Below the pieces are notes generated by a model. It was not told the origin of the DNA and did not search any database. It worked only from the letters and a program-made list of their open reading frames with translations. A stretch of 64,000 nucleotides of DNA from Calliopsis andreniformis (taxonomy: Eukaryota; Arthropoda; Insecta; Hymenoptera; Andrenidae): NCBI RefSeq assembly GCF_051401765.1, contig NC_135064.1:22046001-22110000 (forward strand). The letters are read 5' to 3'. Shown in pieces: positions 22,901-37,900 of the stretch (the first letter of the stretch is position 1; each line of letters starts with the position of its first letter). The translations under genes were made by a program, and so were the position numbers.

Positions 22901-25900
22901 GTGAGTGCATTTGCGTTAAATTGTAACTTGTAGCTGCTGAGGTTTCGAGAAATTGAGAATTTTTCCTCGAACTCCGTCGCTTATCACAATATTGTATTTC
23001 CGAACTACCTCATGTAATCCAGATCACTTGTACCAGATCTGGTTGAAAAATATCTTCCTCGGTAAAGTTATATCACCAAGTGAAAAAATTATTTAACGTA
23101 TGTATTGTCAAAAGGAATTATGTTACATCTGTTTCATTGAACTATGTAACATCAGCTGACTCACCAATCATCTTTTCCTGGGTAGGCTGGTCTTGACACA
23201 GAAAGGTCTTAACAGGTCTCAACTAATCCAATTAATTACACGATGACTGGATAATCGAACCTTTCGTACACTGTAACTAATTAACATCATAATACACTCT
23301 TTCTATATTATACTTGTCATTCTCAGTAATTACATTTGATACGTGCATTCCTTAGGTCACAGTTTTTAACCCTTTGGATTTTATAATATGCCCTTAATAT
23401 TGCCCCCACTTCGAAAAATTATTTTCTCATCCCGTGTTCTCTCATATTTGCGCTCGACACGACAATAATCAATTACGCGCGCACAAATTGATTTCATCAT
23501 GCGGAACGAGTCTTTCACGTCATGCAGGCATCTTAATAATCATAAAACTGAGTCACGAGCTTATAACAGGTACTTTCAGTAATTTCACTAAAATCTCATC
23601 TAAAAACCACTACGATTTCAATCACAGTCCTCGTTCTATCTCTGCCTCGCATCTAGCTCACCCAACCGTGCAAGTGCTCGCCAAGCTTGAATCTCTCGCT
23701 TGCCATTCGCAACCCAGGGCAGAAACGCCGCGTTACAGCCACAGATCCCTATACATATAACACTAGATAGGGCATAGGTCTAACTTGGTGTCCCCATTTG
23801 AACGTCATGACACCCAAAATTGAGGATTTGTGTTCAACTCAATATAGCGACATGGGTCGAGCTATGCACATTGTACATTTTTATTATACACCTTGTCTTT
23901 GGTAGATAAAAAATTATGATTATTCCTGCCGTGAACTGAAGCACAAAACCTCTTTCTCTTTTAATTCCAATTTTTGAGATCTGGAGATGCTACGTACATT
24001 TATCCAAATCTCTTTTGTTTTTAAAGAATTTTAGTGGATTTAAATTTCATCCTTGAGATAGATACAAATCCTCAACTTTAGGTGCCTTGGCTACCTTTTC
24101 ATTAGCTGACAACCTCAGCACAGCGATCGGTGGCCATACCCTATGCATGTTTGTACAGAGATCAGTGGTTACAGCGTGTCTGAGCGTTACGGCCGCTATT
24201 TCGCCAGCTGCAGACGAATCTGAGTCCTTCGTTAATGCAACTCCCTCCTGCGATTTCCGCCGGCACTTGGATTCCTCGCGTCGATCCTATCACTCCAGCA
24301 CGCCCACGTGGCAACGTGCACGGACGTTCCTTTGTAATTAAGCTTATCGGCGATCGCGTGTGGTTAACAATTAACAGGACTCCTCTCTGGCGCTCGTTCA
24401 TCATAGCGTACGCTGGCAATCGGTGATCCAGAGTCTTTCCCTGAGACGACGCCTGCTGACCGTGAAATAAACCAAGCAAAAGGGGAAACTGACGGTGGAC
24501 GAGCGCCGTTCAACGACGTCGCGCACGAACCCCGATAATTGCAGCTTACCCAGCCGTACAAACGCTCGTGATTAATAACCGGCGCGAACGACTGCTGGGA
24601 AAGCGGAAGATTCAAAGCGGAATCTGTAACGGGCCTTGGAAGGGGTCCGTTAAAGCGTGCTTTGTCGAGCGATTTTTCCCTCTTCACTGGGAGATTGAAA
24701 ACTAAAATTCGTTATGTGTAGCAGCGCAGGAAAATATTCGAACGCTAGAGGCTGAGAGATTGTCAATTTTTTAATCACTGAAGCTGTGTGAATAGAAATC
24801 GTAGACATATTATTCTTCTTTGAGTCATTCTAAAGAACGAATTTTCTGTATTTTCTGTTTTTATGTTGCTAGTAAAGAATATCAGTTTACTGTCATCTTT
24901 CGATTTTGATGAAACTTGGTGTAGGAATAGTACATCGAAGAATATTAGATACCTACGACGTATTTTGTATATGTACCATTTTTTTTCACCTGCCATCAAT
25001 TGCGTGCAGTAAAACGCATGGGACCTGTCGTGGTTGCTTTAATCAATATCTTTGGTTTCTGAATTTTCATCCACTGTACAGTTACTGATAACACCAGTAT
25101 TTCTTATTTCTCAAGGAGGAAGAGTTTTTGCTACGTAGCTATGATATGTAGAAGTCATCTTCTACCACCAGCTACACAGTCACAAATGCCAGGATCGAAA
25201 CCAATTTCTTACCGTCTTCCATAAATCCTCTTAAGGTGAGTGCTATGCCAATGCCAGGAGCCATAAAGAAACGTTGGGTTACATCCAGCACGGTTTTGCA
25301 TGGTGCAACATAGCGCAACGTTTAATTGCAGAGATGCTGTAGATTGTCAGATAAACTGTTTCATGTAAGAAAGGAGCGTTGAGTTGCTAATCGTGGTTTA
25401 AATCAAAGAAGACTGAAAAATAGCAGCTTGAATAATTAAATCGTGCAAATTATAAACTACAAAGTTGAATGTAACGCTGTGAGCAACAGATATTACCTTT
25501 ATCTCGATGTGCATTAACAAAGTTTAAAATTAGAATTATTACTCATTATGTCGTATTTGAGCAAAGTACCGTATCCATCCTGCTATCACACTGCAAATAT
25601 TTAGTCTGGCATCGTTCGAGCCAGTTCCAAGCATCGTGCTCATTTAAATGGAATCATTTATATTCTGGAAGGCGAATCATACGCAAAAACTCGGCCAAAC
25701 AGAGACATTTTCCTGCAGATGCCCCGTTCGTAAATCAGTCGCCAAAGCGGCTGAAAATAATTGCAGAAACTTCGTAGAACCATTTCGCGAGAACTTTCAA
25801 CGATGCACAGCGCACTGTGTTAATCGTTTCTGCCAGATGGAGGTACTTTCTCCAGCACTTGGAGGATTTCTTGGGAAAAATAAAAAAGCTTCTTCTTCTT

Positions 25901-28900
25901 TTTCTTTCTGCGACCTGCATTAAACGAGCAACCAGCGCATCATATAAACATTAACCTCATCCTTGCCTTAGGCTACCTTGTCTAATCTTCTTAAAAACCT
26001 CATCCATCTTCCATAATGTGCACTTAGAAATTTGTGCAGCCACTGAAAGTGTTCTCAGAGGTTAATATACTTTAATTGGATAATGAATGGAAACTAGGTA
26101 AGAACGAGGACTTTTAGTGCCTATTTGATCTGGTAATATTTTGTAAAGTATGATATGACAGAGATTTCTTTGCAAAGTACACGGGCTGGAATCGATTCTG
26201 GCACAGTTATTTCCGCTTGTCCGCTCATTAAGTTCACAAGCTCTCGTTGGGAATGGGACCTTAACGAGTGGATTCTCCGATGGAAATAGAAACCTTAAAT
26301 GGAAATTCACACAAAATTATATATTGTACAGATGAGGTTTCTATAATCGACACGAATATTGGAAAAAGATACTCAGATCCCTTGTAAGCATAAAACATTA
26401 ATTACCTTGAAAACAGAATGTTTTAATTTGAAACGAAGAACTTTCCAATTTTTATATTATCTCAAATCTTACACTAAACGCGTCAATATTTTTCCTCAGA
26501 ATACATATTAAGTTCCTCTGAATTGCAAATAACGTTACCACTTACATATTTATTTTTTTCCATGCGCATGAAACAAATTCTGCATCTGAAATGGAAATCA
26601 GAGACATGCAACTAAAACACAGCAGACTGTAAAACGAATGCGTGAAATAAGTCAGATGCAAAGTTATGATTCACTAAACGAGAGAAAAAAATTTTCAAAG
26701 TCATCGAGAATGCATAATAAGAAAAAAAATTAGACGCAGTTGCGAAAAATTTCTATCCATTAAGCCAGCCTAGCGTAATTAAGCCTAATGTTCACGACAG
26801 ACGAGCGGGTATTGAAAATTTCCATAGTTCACCTGCGAGTATTTAACAAGCACATACAAAAAGAGCATTTAAAGTGTGTAAACTTGCCAGTACCGACAAA
26901 GTTTTTACATCTGCTAAGTGAATATATCGTTCTAATTAGACTTGGAAAGTTAATTAGAGACAAGTGCGCGTAAAATTTCGATAATGAGGCTATCAATGCT
27001 ATCATTTCCTTGGAGTTTTGCAGTAGATATCGAAAAGAACTTGTCGAGACCGTGAAGACTAAGTTGAACTAAAATTAATTACTGTTGTGAGGAATTTACT
27101 AATTGGATAAATTCTCAATGACTTGAGAATAAATGAAATCTATGACCAAGCGTTCGATAACTATTGGAAACCTTGAAGAATATATATACATGGTAAAGGA
27201 AGTTATTAAAAAGTAATTAAATTATAGAATTGACGACCTTGTTTAGCGTTTCACAGTTTTAGTTGCTCAGGAAGGAATTACTCGAGGTTCTGAAGAACAA
27301 GCTCAGGGAAAATATGCGTACAGGATAATTCAAAATTGTAGGTCAATACGTCGAAAATGTTTCTTGCATTCTCAATGTTAAGGATGGTTTCTCTAAAAAA
27401 CCAGGAAGAAAAAGTATGAGAAACGTAGCCTAAATCCCTTGTATAGCATCCACAGTTACCTACGCAGTAACATTTTAAGAGTTAAAAAGTTTTAAGTTAA
27501 TGGCAAATATTTTACATTCCACGTGCATGTTCTAATAAATATCGCAGACAGAATCTCTCAAACCACGAAGAACGCATCCCCAGGCAATCGTGCTGGTCCA
27601 TTGAGATACAGAGTCAAGTACCTCAGCGTTCAATTCACTCTCGAAAGCCGGTCACGTAGCAATGCATTCTCCCCTTTTGTTCCCTCAACTTTTCTCGTAC
27701 ACATCAGCTCTTTTCTCTCACGATCTTATCCAACGCCGAACCCACCCTCCTTCCCTCTTCTGGCAACCTTTCTCGTAACCCTTTTCGTCGACCTATGCCG
27801 CACGTGCCGCACCTGAAGCGCCTCCAGGCGAACCTTACATAAGCCCTTGCGTAACAGCTGTCATTATACTTTTATAGTAATTCGTGGTTTCTTAGAGACC
27901 AGACTTACAGCCACGTTTCATTCTTCGTCGTGAACGTATCTGCGAGTAAATAGGCGAGGTGGAGTGTAAGATACGAACTTAAGTGATGAATCTAGGGTGC
28001 AGGAAGGGGTGGAGAAAGTTGACGTAACTGGTTCATTTGACTGTCTTTTTAGCTAGTTTTCTTAGATTTTTAAGTCTCTTGATATGAGTTGAATTATGTA
28101 TGCAGCTTTGGAGTTCTGCTTGTATTGGTACTTCCTTTGCAAATTTAGGAATTTGTGATCTTTTCTTTTATAAAAAACTATTCTAGTATTTTCAGAAGAT
28201 TTACGACACTGCGTAAAGGATAACAATTTCTTCCAAACAAACTAGATAATATTTACATACTACAATCCTCATTTAATTAACACTAATTTTCTTTCTTCCT
28301 GCACGCTTTCATGATCATGAAATGACTTTGCTTTCTGAACTGAATAATCAAGCCTGAAGATTCCCCTGTTTCCTCGTAAAGCAATGTATATTTTTGTTTC
28401 TCTTTTATCGTCGTCTAACGCGAAACACATTCAAAGTTTTATTACTAACTTCCTCGCAATTTATTTACACTGCGTCTATGTTCTTTCGCCCAGAAAATGA
28501 TTGGAAACTTCGCTGCAGGAAGAGGCTCGTCTGGGAACAACTTCTTCGAAATTCGATACACTCGATTTCGCCGCGGTAGCGTTTCGATACACCGCTTCGG
28601 ACACAAGGTTATAAATCTTCGGCAGTTTAATCGATACCCCGTCATTTTTACGAAGACTAGGTGTCTCGCGAATAGAATTGCGAGGTCAATCGGGGAAAGT
28701 CATAGCTGCGAGCCGGTTGGGGACCCCAGAAAAATTCTGCTCAAGCATCAGAGCGCCACTAGCAAATGCTCTCGCTGGCTGACCTACATTTCGGCCCCCG
28801 CTGATAAATTTCAAACCAATATTAGATGTACTCGCCTGGTTTGCCTCGAGAATGAAACGAACATTCCATTCGGCACAGTGTATCGAATTATATTGCGCTA

Positions 28901-31900
28901 TGCTCGGTGAACCTTGGAATCGTAGCGAAATCAGTGTGTCAATGGTCTTCTTTATCTGCTAGGATAATCTAGTAGGTAAGTTAGAAGTCTTTATCTACTA
29001 GGAGTATAGAGGATTAATATTCTGATAGAAATATTTTGGTGGAAGTGTTATGGATAACAAAATGAGTTTCAAATGACAGTAAAAGCTACAAATTGGTAGA
29101 AATTCTTGGACTAGTGGAAGTGAAAAGGTTCACCCACTGGTCAGACGAATTTAAGAAGGGATTTGAGTGTTCCCTGAATTACAGTAAATATGCTACTTTC
29201 AAGAAATTTTCATTTGGTAGAGAGAGCAACGAAGATACCCTCGTGACAGAAATTTATTGCCCCAAATTAGAATACACGTTTGAATGATTTTCGCAATTAC
29301 AATTAAGGAGCAAAACGAAATTAAATTATACACCTCATTATATAAAGTTCTTTCTTTTTTCAAATTAGATTGCAATGTTCTAGGACCAATCTTCTACTAA
29401 TTTTCCATTTTTACCTCCACTAGCCTCGAAACGAGTGTACCCCTGAATCATAAAAGGATAGAACAAGAAATAATTAACTGCAATAGCACAGATTTCTTCG
29501 AACATTACAAAAATCAGACTCAATCACCTCGTTTGCAGCACTTTTATCAAATCATCCGCAAGAATAGCGTTCCCTGTTGCTTCCCCAACAATAGACATAA
29601 TCAAGACAATCTAGAGGCGAATTTCACCCAGCGTATCAAAGAGAACGAGTTCATAACGCCACGATCCTGAGAGAACATCAGTCCCGATTTCTATGGGTTT
29701 CTACAGATTCTAATCTCACCACGAATCGACATGCAACGCGACCTTTTCACCAGGATCCGCGGGGATACTGCGCTGGCGAGGAAGACCTTTCCTCGTTCGC
29801 ATTTTCTCGCTAACGAGCATCCATTTTGCACGAATTATTGCGCCATCGGTAACATTAAGGAGGGACTTTAATGTCGTAACACGTTACAGATAGAATTAGA
29901 ATCCATTTGACGGTAACTCGAGCTGTTTTATCTCGATGGGCTGGTAATTCAGATGGTCGAAGATATTTGCACCGTTAGAGGACAATAACTTGCATTCGAG
30001 GCTGCACACGTGTCGTAATATCGAACGAAAAGTATATAATGAAACATGATCGGTGACTTGGTGTGTAAGTACCTATGCTTGCGCTAAACACTTTGACGCC
30101 TTTGGCGATTTAAGTATTTCGATACATTGCGGTCGATGCTAATGAAATCGAAGTCTTCGATTCGCCACGGGATTATAATTTCTGCTCCTAGTGCAATTAG
30201 CTGAGTCTGGTTAATTCGTGACGTAACTGATGTTGTAGGTAGATACTTTTCTCGTTGGTAGATTTCGACACAAATATTGTTAGGAATATGTTAAAAAAAT
30301 ACACATACTATGTACATTATATAATACTAATATGTAGTAATGAAAATCTTACGGAATTTCCTTTGCATTCTTTAATATAATCTGCCATTTAACACTGTAT
30401 GCCTCGTTCCCATTTTGCAAGAATTTACCCCTTCATTTCTTCCCATAATGTTGATTTATTGAGTAAAGAATATTAAAGCGATTTCTAAATGCCAGTACTT
30501 GCAGAAGATTAAGCAATTTATCGTGACAGATGTTCACTTCATATTCTGCGCCGCTACGTGCTACATGTAGGAGACCTAGCTTCGAAACGTCTGAATAGAG
30601 GCTTATTTGTTATTGGAGTTGGCTAGTCGTTCTTGGAAACGAACAGACGGTCAATTAATTCTGTTCAACACTGTATCTGTACTGTAAATCCACTGGATTA
30701 CAATCAAGACAACCTATACGGGAAACGACTTAACTCAGTTTCAATTAACCTTCGATACATGGATCAAAGAATCTCATTTAATTAGTACTCGGCGACTGAG
30801 ACAAGCTATAAACGCGATGAACATTAATCGATCATGTAGGATTGGAAATTGACAATCATGATGAAAGAACGCCATTGGGCAATCTTACTATAGTAGGACA
30901 TTGCTCGTGTAATAATTCTGCTGGTAATTGCATGATATAATATATAGAAATCCTGGAACTGAATAAGTGTTGATACAACTTAGCTACAACAGTAAAGAAA
31001 TTCATCAATTCAGGTTTCTCATTACAACTTGCTTTTTTCTTAGTGTTTAATCAAAACTGAATTTCCTTTCCCTATTCGTTCCTTCAAGTTTTATGATATA
31101 AGTACCTACTGTTTTTTATAGGTCAATCAGACGCATAAATAATTTTTTTTAAGGCAACAGGCGAAATTGGGGTCACCATCTACACATTTGTTGTTAACAA
31201 TGCTACTTTGAAAGCCTTTAAAAATGGTAAAGTTCTCTCAAACGAGAACAAGCTGATCCACTCGATTCGTGTCAAAAGGTTATTCCATTTAGAAGCTTGC
31301 AAACACAAAACCCGTCTGAAACTCTCTTCGCAATTGTTCCTGTAATCCACCTTCCATGCACTGTACCTCGAAATTCCCTCTGACGAGATCCTAATTAACA
31401 TTCGCCTAGAATTAATTACGTGCAAGCGTGTTTATGCCCCATAACCACCGGCCGACATGGGCTCGCTATTAAACCGACTGATAAGGAGTACGATTTCAAC
31501 TGGTATAAAACAGTTCGTAGTTTCCACCCTGATGCGCGCACCCGGAGATAGTCAGTTTCACGTCACGGCGAAAGTAGCGTCATTACGAGAGCCACGCTCA
31601 TTATCAGGGCAAAAAGTTCTTACTTACAGCACTGATTCGTGTAATACGAAGGAAATGGAACTGCTTATGTGTTACATTTCAACCGACTCGAATTGGGTAA
31701 TCGATTTTGCAGGGCTTGGCGCTTGAAACGAAGCTGGAAAATAATCTAAGCCTCGTGTATTAGAGGTTACAATGAGCTGTGGGAAAATATTCACGTCTTA
31801 GAAAATTAACAAATTTCTAGGAAATTGCTGAGGAAACGATAGATCTTCAACCCGACGCAGTGAAGTTGTGGATCGATCTTTAGACGATGGAAACGTGCGA

Positions 31901-34900
31901 TGCTCTGCGTTAGAGAAAAATATACCTATCCCTCGAATTAGAGGATTCTGATACTTTCGAAAAGGTGAATCGTGGAATGCAATTTTCCGCGTAGGCTGTA
32001 ATCAAGGTGCAAATAAGCACATGAAACTCTACAATCATGAGTGCTCAATTAGATCATTGATTCTTTGGAGATACTTCTTGTAGCATTACAAGGGAAAACA
32101 ATGATCTACTGTTCGAAAAAAACGAAATCTTGGGATTTGATCGAACTTTCGTTACTTTAATTATACAATTAAAATTCAATTCTGTAGCACACCATTTATG
32201 TCAATTTTCTTTTGATTTTTTTTAAAAATATGTAAGTAATATATTCTATCATAAGTTCTCTTTTTCCTTATTTTTGAATAGTTTTTCTGTTCGATACTCC
32301 AGAGATAGTTCTTGCAAGGCAATGATCGAATGGTCTTTAAAGCCAACAAATATACCTATTCAATTTTATTTCATTTCCGAGATTTATTAGAAATGAAAGG
32401 ACAGGTTTCGAATGTACAGATCTGAAACTAAAGATGCTATAAATTTACAGGACACAACCTTAGAAATAAAACGATATCCGTTTCGTCACTAAAGATCACG
32501 TTGTCAGACTGAAGTGAATCATAAATCAACGTAGCAAATAGTGTAAAACGACATTTGTATCCGTGACACCAGCAAATGTCATGGTGACTGGCCTGTCGCG
32601 CAACTTTTACACCCTCAACGTTGGCATATTTCCTCGAACCGCAATTGTTAAGCCTTTCAAGTATTGTTTAAAATCCTGACCAATCTGAAAGTTGTACCTG
32701 CTACAAATAGCAAATAGAGTATTGACACCTTTAAATTGATGGCTCTTAATCTGAGAGAAATGATCTAGGAGATCTATGACTTCATATTGATCTGTCTAAG
32801 CCAGTGATAAGAAATACAAATTGATTTGTTGGAGAGATTCAGGCGCATGTCGTATTCTTTTGGAATGATGAGAAACACTTTTAAGGCATACACTTTCTAA
32901 TTTTATTTTAGTTGCAACCCAACCTAGTTGTAACTTTTCAGCTTACCAGCCTACTAATACACTTTCATAATATCCAAGGTTTATCACATATTCGATATTT
33001 GACTAATATTGAAAAGAATTTAACATGGTAATTCGTATTTACGAAGCTAGTTGGAACATTATCAAAACATCGAAATATCTTCACAGTACTACACACTCTT
33101 ATATTTAGAAATTTCTAGCAGTAATAACCTTTGCTGCGAAAGCCACAAAAGGTGATGCAGTTTATGTACCAGTATAAATAAGGCTTTAGGATAACACGAG
33201 GAACACGAGCCAACATGTTCAATACGGTCTTAGGTAAAGCTTGTTCACCTTTCTCATATTATCGAAGAAAATCTTACGATGTCCCGTCTAAGTCACGTTC
33301 TCCATGCATCGGTTGTACGTAGATGACTGTCCTCAGGCAACTCGGTTCAATTTATTACAGATAGTTATTATGAGCTTCTATGCTAGAATATTTAAAAGAA
33401 CTGTTTATGGCCAGTAATATTACGTTAATATCCTGCTATAAAGTTATGTTCGTTCAAACCAGCTACTTGTGAAAGTTAGGTACATGAATAATTCTATCTC
33501 GTAATTGCATTGCGACGAATGCATCATGTCACCTAAATGATGCAGTTCTCTCGAGACAGATCAGTCTGTCACATAAAACACTTGTGAAAGTTATTTATAG
33601 AATACAATGTTTCCTCATTACAAGCACGCGAATAAGTATGTCGGTATTTAACGCCGGGAAATTTAACTTTCTTGCAATTTCATTTACACCTTTGACAAGA
33701 TAGCACAGAAGTGACATATTTAATCTCAGAAAAGAGACTCTCTCTGTAAAATCACTTATGAGTGTCCGGAGAAAATCACAATTTTATGGTATATCAAATA
33801 CCTTCTAAGTACAGTCAACCCTCTTGTAACGCGAGTGTGAACGCATTACTGTTACGTCACGTGAAGTCACGCCACATATTATAGCAAATTTGTTTCATAT
33901 TATAGCTAAATAGGTCTAAAACAAGGGAAAAACCTCGAGTCACGCTATGGTTTTGCTATATATGGTGTGATTTCACGTGACGTGACAATAGTGTGTTCGC
34001 ACCATAATTCGAATCGCGTTATGAGGAACTCAGAATCACTGAAAATCAGAATGAAAACTGCTTTATGAAAGTACCGCATTATAAGAGGGTTTACAGTAAC
34101 ACATTATATCACTTACAACGCACCATTCCCAGGATGAAACACTTACATAACACTTCGAACAACTACTCCATCTCGATAGTACAGAGCACTCAATAAGATT
34201 TAACATCCAGTCTTCCTACATTCACCCAAGCCAAATCGATCAGCGCTCACATATCTCTCAGTTAACGTCCTCTAAACCCTCCACGTGCAGCCAAAATGAA
34301 TGCACGAGAATTAGCCAAAGAAGAGATTATCGAAGCTTTTCTAATGCTATTAATAGCAGGTGAGCGCAAAACAGATTTGCGGTCGTTCATTCGCTAACAA
34401 GATTCCACTGTCACCGTGGCGACGATCGAGTATAATGCGTGGCGATTGACGAATCGAGGATCGATCAGTCGCGACTCGAACCGAATAAATTTGCGTATCA
34501 ACGAGTCGCGAGCGCGACCTGTTATCGCCTCGACCTTTTCCCGACTTCGGCTCTGTTGAATCCAATTTGCACGTCGAAACGAGCCTCGGTCAGAGAATAG
34601 CAAGATCCATCGGTGATCGATAGATCTTTTCTTGGCCGAGCTTGCACTTCCGCGCAGGACCGCCCCGAGAAAGGCTCGTAACGACCAATTTCACGGTGAA
34701 ACCTTCTCGAGGTGGTCGACGAAACTCGATCAGTGCACGACCTAATGCAATTTGCAGAGGTGGTTCTGAACTTTCAGCGGACTTGCGAACTGTTGCTTCT
34801 GCAAACTGTCGAGGAGGCACGTACGCGCGTTAGTTTCACGCCACGACGATCTGCGGTTTCATCGCGGACACGGTCGCCTTGGTCCTGTGGACAAATACCG

Positions 34901-37900
34901 ACCGAATCCATTTCAAATTGGTTTGTTCTCTTTGTGGCTGACATTGGCTGGCAACTGGGGTAATTAGGGTTTTGTCTGAGAGGCTATATAGGAACGTGGA
35001 CTGAGGATTCTCTGTCGAAAGTACTTTCGAGTTTCGTTTAGAGCAAAATATGAGAAGATGGAGAGAACAGTAAAGAGTAAAGTGGAGGAGGGATTTTATT
35101 ATAGCAAGTAGAAAGTGATGATTATTTGACAGAGGACCATGCATAGTGAAATACATGTATTCAGATTATAGAAGGAAATTGGAGTCCTAAATTATTGATT
35201 GAGCTAAACAGAGTTATGTCTTGATGCATTGGCTCGGAATGTAGGTGTAGTATCGTATGTACGGAACATATAAGACGTATCGTAGAAACTAATTTAGTTT
35301 CGAACAGTTTTTAGTAGATTCTCATGTTCAAGCACTTAAATTTAATCTAGTAATAGGATTCTGGTTCCGTTTATGACGTAGTATTATTTTCTCTTAATTT
35401 TTTGTCACAATTCATACGTTATTGAGTTTGCTTTTAAGACGACACTATTGGCGATGTGAAGATAATATTTCTTATTCTCCTATTCTAGAAAACATGAATT
35501 CCACTAATGAAATAGGTGTGAGTTAATGTTTAAAGTAAAAAACGAAAACAAAAAGTAACCAATAAATTCAATGAAACATGATAATAACACACTACTAAAT
35601 CTATTAGAAGGAGCAGCTAAGGTGTGTCGTTGACTTTCAAAGCACGTTCACCCTTAAATCATCCCTTCCTCTCTATTTGTGTTTACAAAGCTATCTCCAT
35701 AGCACAGTGTTTCTCAAACTGTTCGAATTCCAGATCACGTAGCGGAGAAAACTTGTTCCATTCTTACTCATCTCTGTGAACCCTGCTCAATGAAGTAGCA
35801 AGTAAATATTATAAAAAAGTATGGGTAATAAAAGTTACTGAACTGTTGATTCCTGTCGAGAACTATCTTTTGCTTGACTATAGTTATAAATTGTAAGCTA
35901 TTCAATTATCTAAGTTTTGTGAGAATTGTTTCTAATTTTTACATTTAATGATACATTGATTAAAAGATTCACTATTTTAGGAGGGTTCATACAAAAGTAT
36001 AATTTGTTACAGGAATTGAAAGAAATCAAGAGACTTGGAACATTTGAAAGCTTTAATAACTTGAAGGCTTGAACATTTAAAAGTTTGAAGATTTGAAAGT
36101 TTGAAAATTTAAAAGTTCGAAAATTTGAAAATTCGAAAATTTAAAAATTCGAAAATTTGAAAGTTTGAAAATTTGAAAATTTGAAAGTTTGAAAATTTGA
36201 AAATTTGAAAGTTTGAAATTTAAAAATGTAGAAATATTCCGAAGCCAGTGTTACAGAACGAAATATAGATTTTAAAAATATATACCCACCCTATACACAT
36301 ACTCTGAAACGTCAACCTGTCAACCGCACAACCAAACGAAATCGACTTTCAAATTCCATCCCGAGTCTCCCACCCCCAATGCCACTAAAAAAGAACCACT
36401 TTCCCCAGAAGCTGATCTCCCACCGCGAAAGCCTTCCTATATTCCCAACGTCGGTCCTCAAGCCTCGGCTTCGTCTATCTTTACACGTCCTTCAGAGGCT
36501 TCCAAGAGTAGACGATCAGAATGTCCATATGGGTGGCCCGATTTTCCTGGCGCAAAGGGGAGAGCCAGTCTCGAGTAGCGCATAGCTCGTGCACGCGCGT
36601 GAAAGCGCTGGGGCAGGGCAGCGTCGAGCGTGGCCCTAAAGGTAACCAAGTCCCCGAGACAGCCACGGCGGAAGCGACGATTTTAAGTGCGGCTTGAAAG
36701 ACATATTTCTGGACGCGGTCTATATTTATCCATAGTCGGTGCGCACCTATGCGCAGGAGAGGCGCTGAGCGATTTACGCGTCTGGAACTCCCGGCATTCC
36801 GCGCGACTTTCTTTGTGTGTCCCTCCCCTGGCATTCCCGCTGGACGCGCGGACGCCACGCGCCGCCTCGGAATCCCGCTTATTCGGCACGCATCGGGAAC
36901 AGGGCATCTCGCGGTTTTGATTTGCTTCGGGGGAATATAATCGATTTACGAGTCCCTTTAAATTGCGTCGATGGTGACGTCGTGGAATCGGGTGTGGAGA
37001 TTGACTGATGAGTATTATGAATGGGGTTGAACCAGCCTAGACGAATTCGAACACTTCGCAAGTAGTATTCGTGAGTCAGGAGAAGTCCTCTTGAAAAAAT
37101 TAGGGACAATGCTTTCCAGGGAATTTCTCCTGGGACACGAGTAGTAGAATAGGTTTGTCTGTAAAGTAGAACAGGTCTGTCTGCGAAGTGGAATAGGTCT
37201 GTCTATGAAGTAGAATAAGTCTGTTTATGAAGTGGAATAAATCTGTTAGTGAAGTAGAATAGGTCTATCTGTGAAATGACATAGGTCTACTTATAAATTA
37301 GAATACGTCCATCTATAACGTATAAACATGACATCGTATAAGACTGCAGATCTATTTCTCTGATTAAATAACACCTATCTCCTTAGAGAAATTCGGAATA
37401 ACAAGATCTATTAATCATATATTATGCCTGATGCATTTATCTTGAAACTACATTCTCCTGTTCCACAAGAAATATTAATATTGTAGAAAATGTTTTCAGA
37501 TCGCGTGGAACGTTTAAAATATTCAAACTTGCATGACTGTCGAGAAAGTATGCGTGACTAATCATTATTGACTTTTTCTAACTGCTTTACTATATAATTA
37601 TGATGTTCTATGAAAACAATAAAATCTCAGAAATTATATGCACTTATCTTAAAACACAAATTTACCTCAATTTTTCGTTTTTATAATACTGATGTTTAGG
37701 AATGAACCCACTTCAAAAGTTAGAAACTGTGAATAGAATATTAAATGCTTTACAATCCTTTCTTCGTGCAAATTTCTTACAAAAAGGTCACGCTGCATTG
37801 GCAAGAAAAGTACCGAAATAATTGCTTTTGTTGAACTTCAATCGATATAGAAGAAATTGTGTACCCCAGCTACTAGCTTGTTGTGGTTCGCAGCGTTTAC

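Noticed and set aside
28497..28910. 137-codon ORF
   Set aside because: No family features, no paired splice sites, frame not supported by neighbours.
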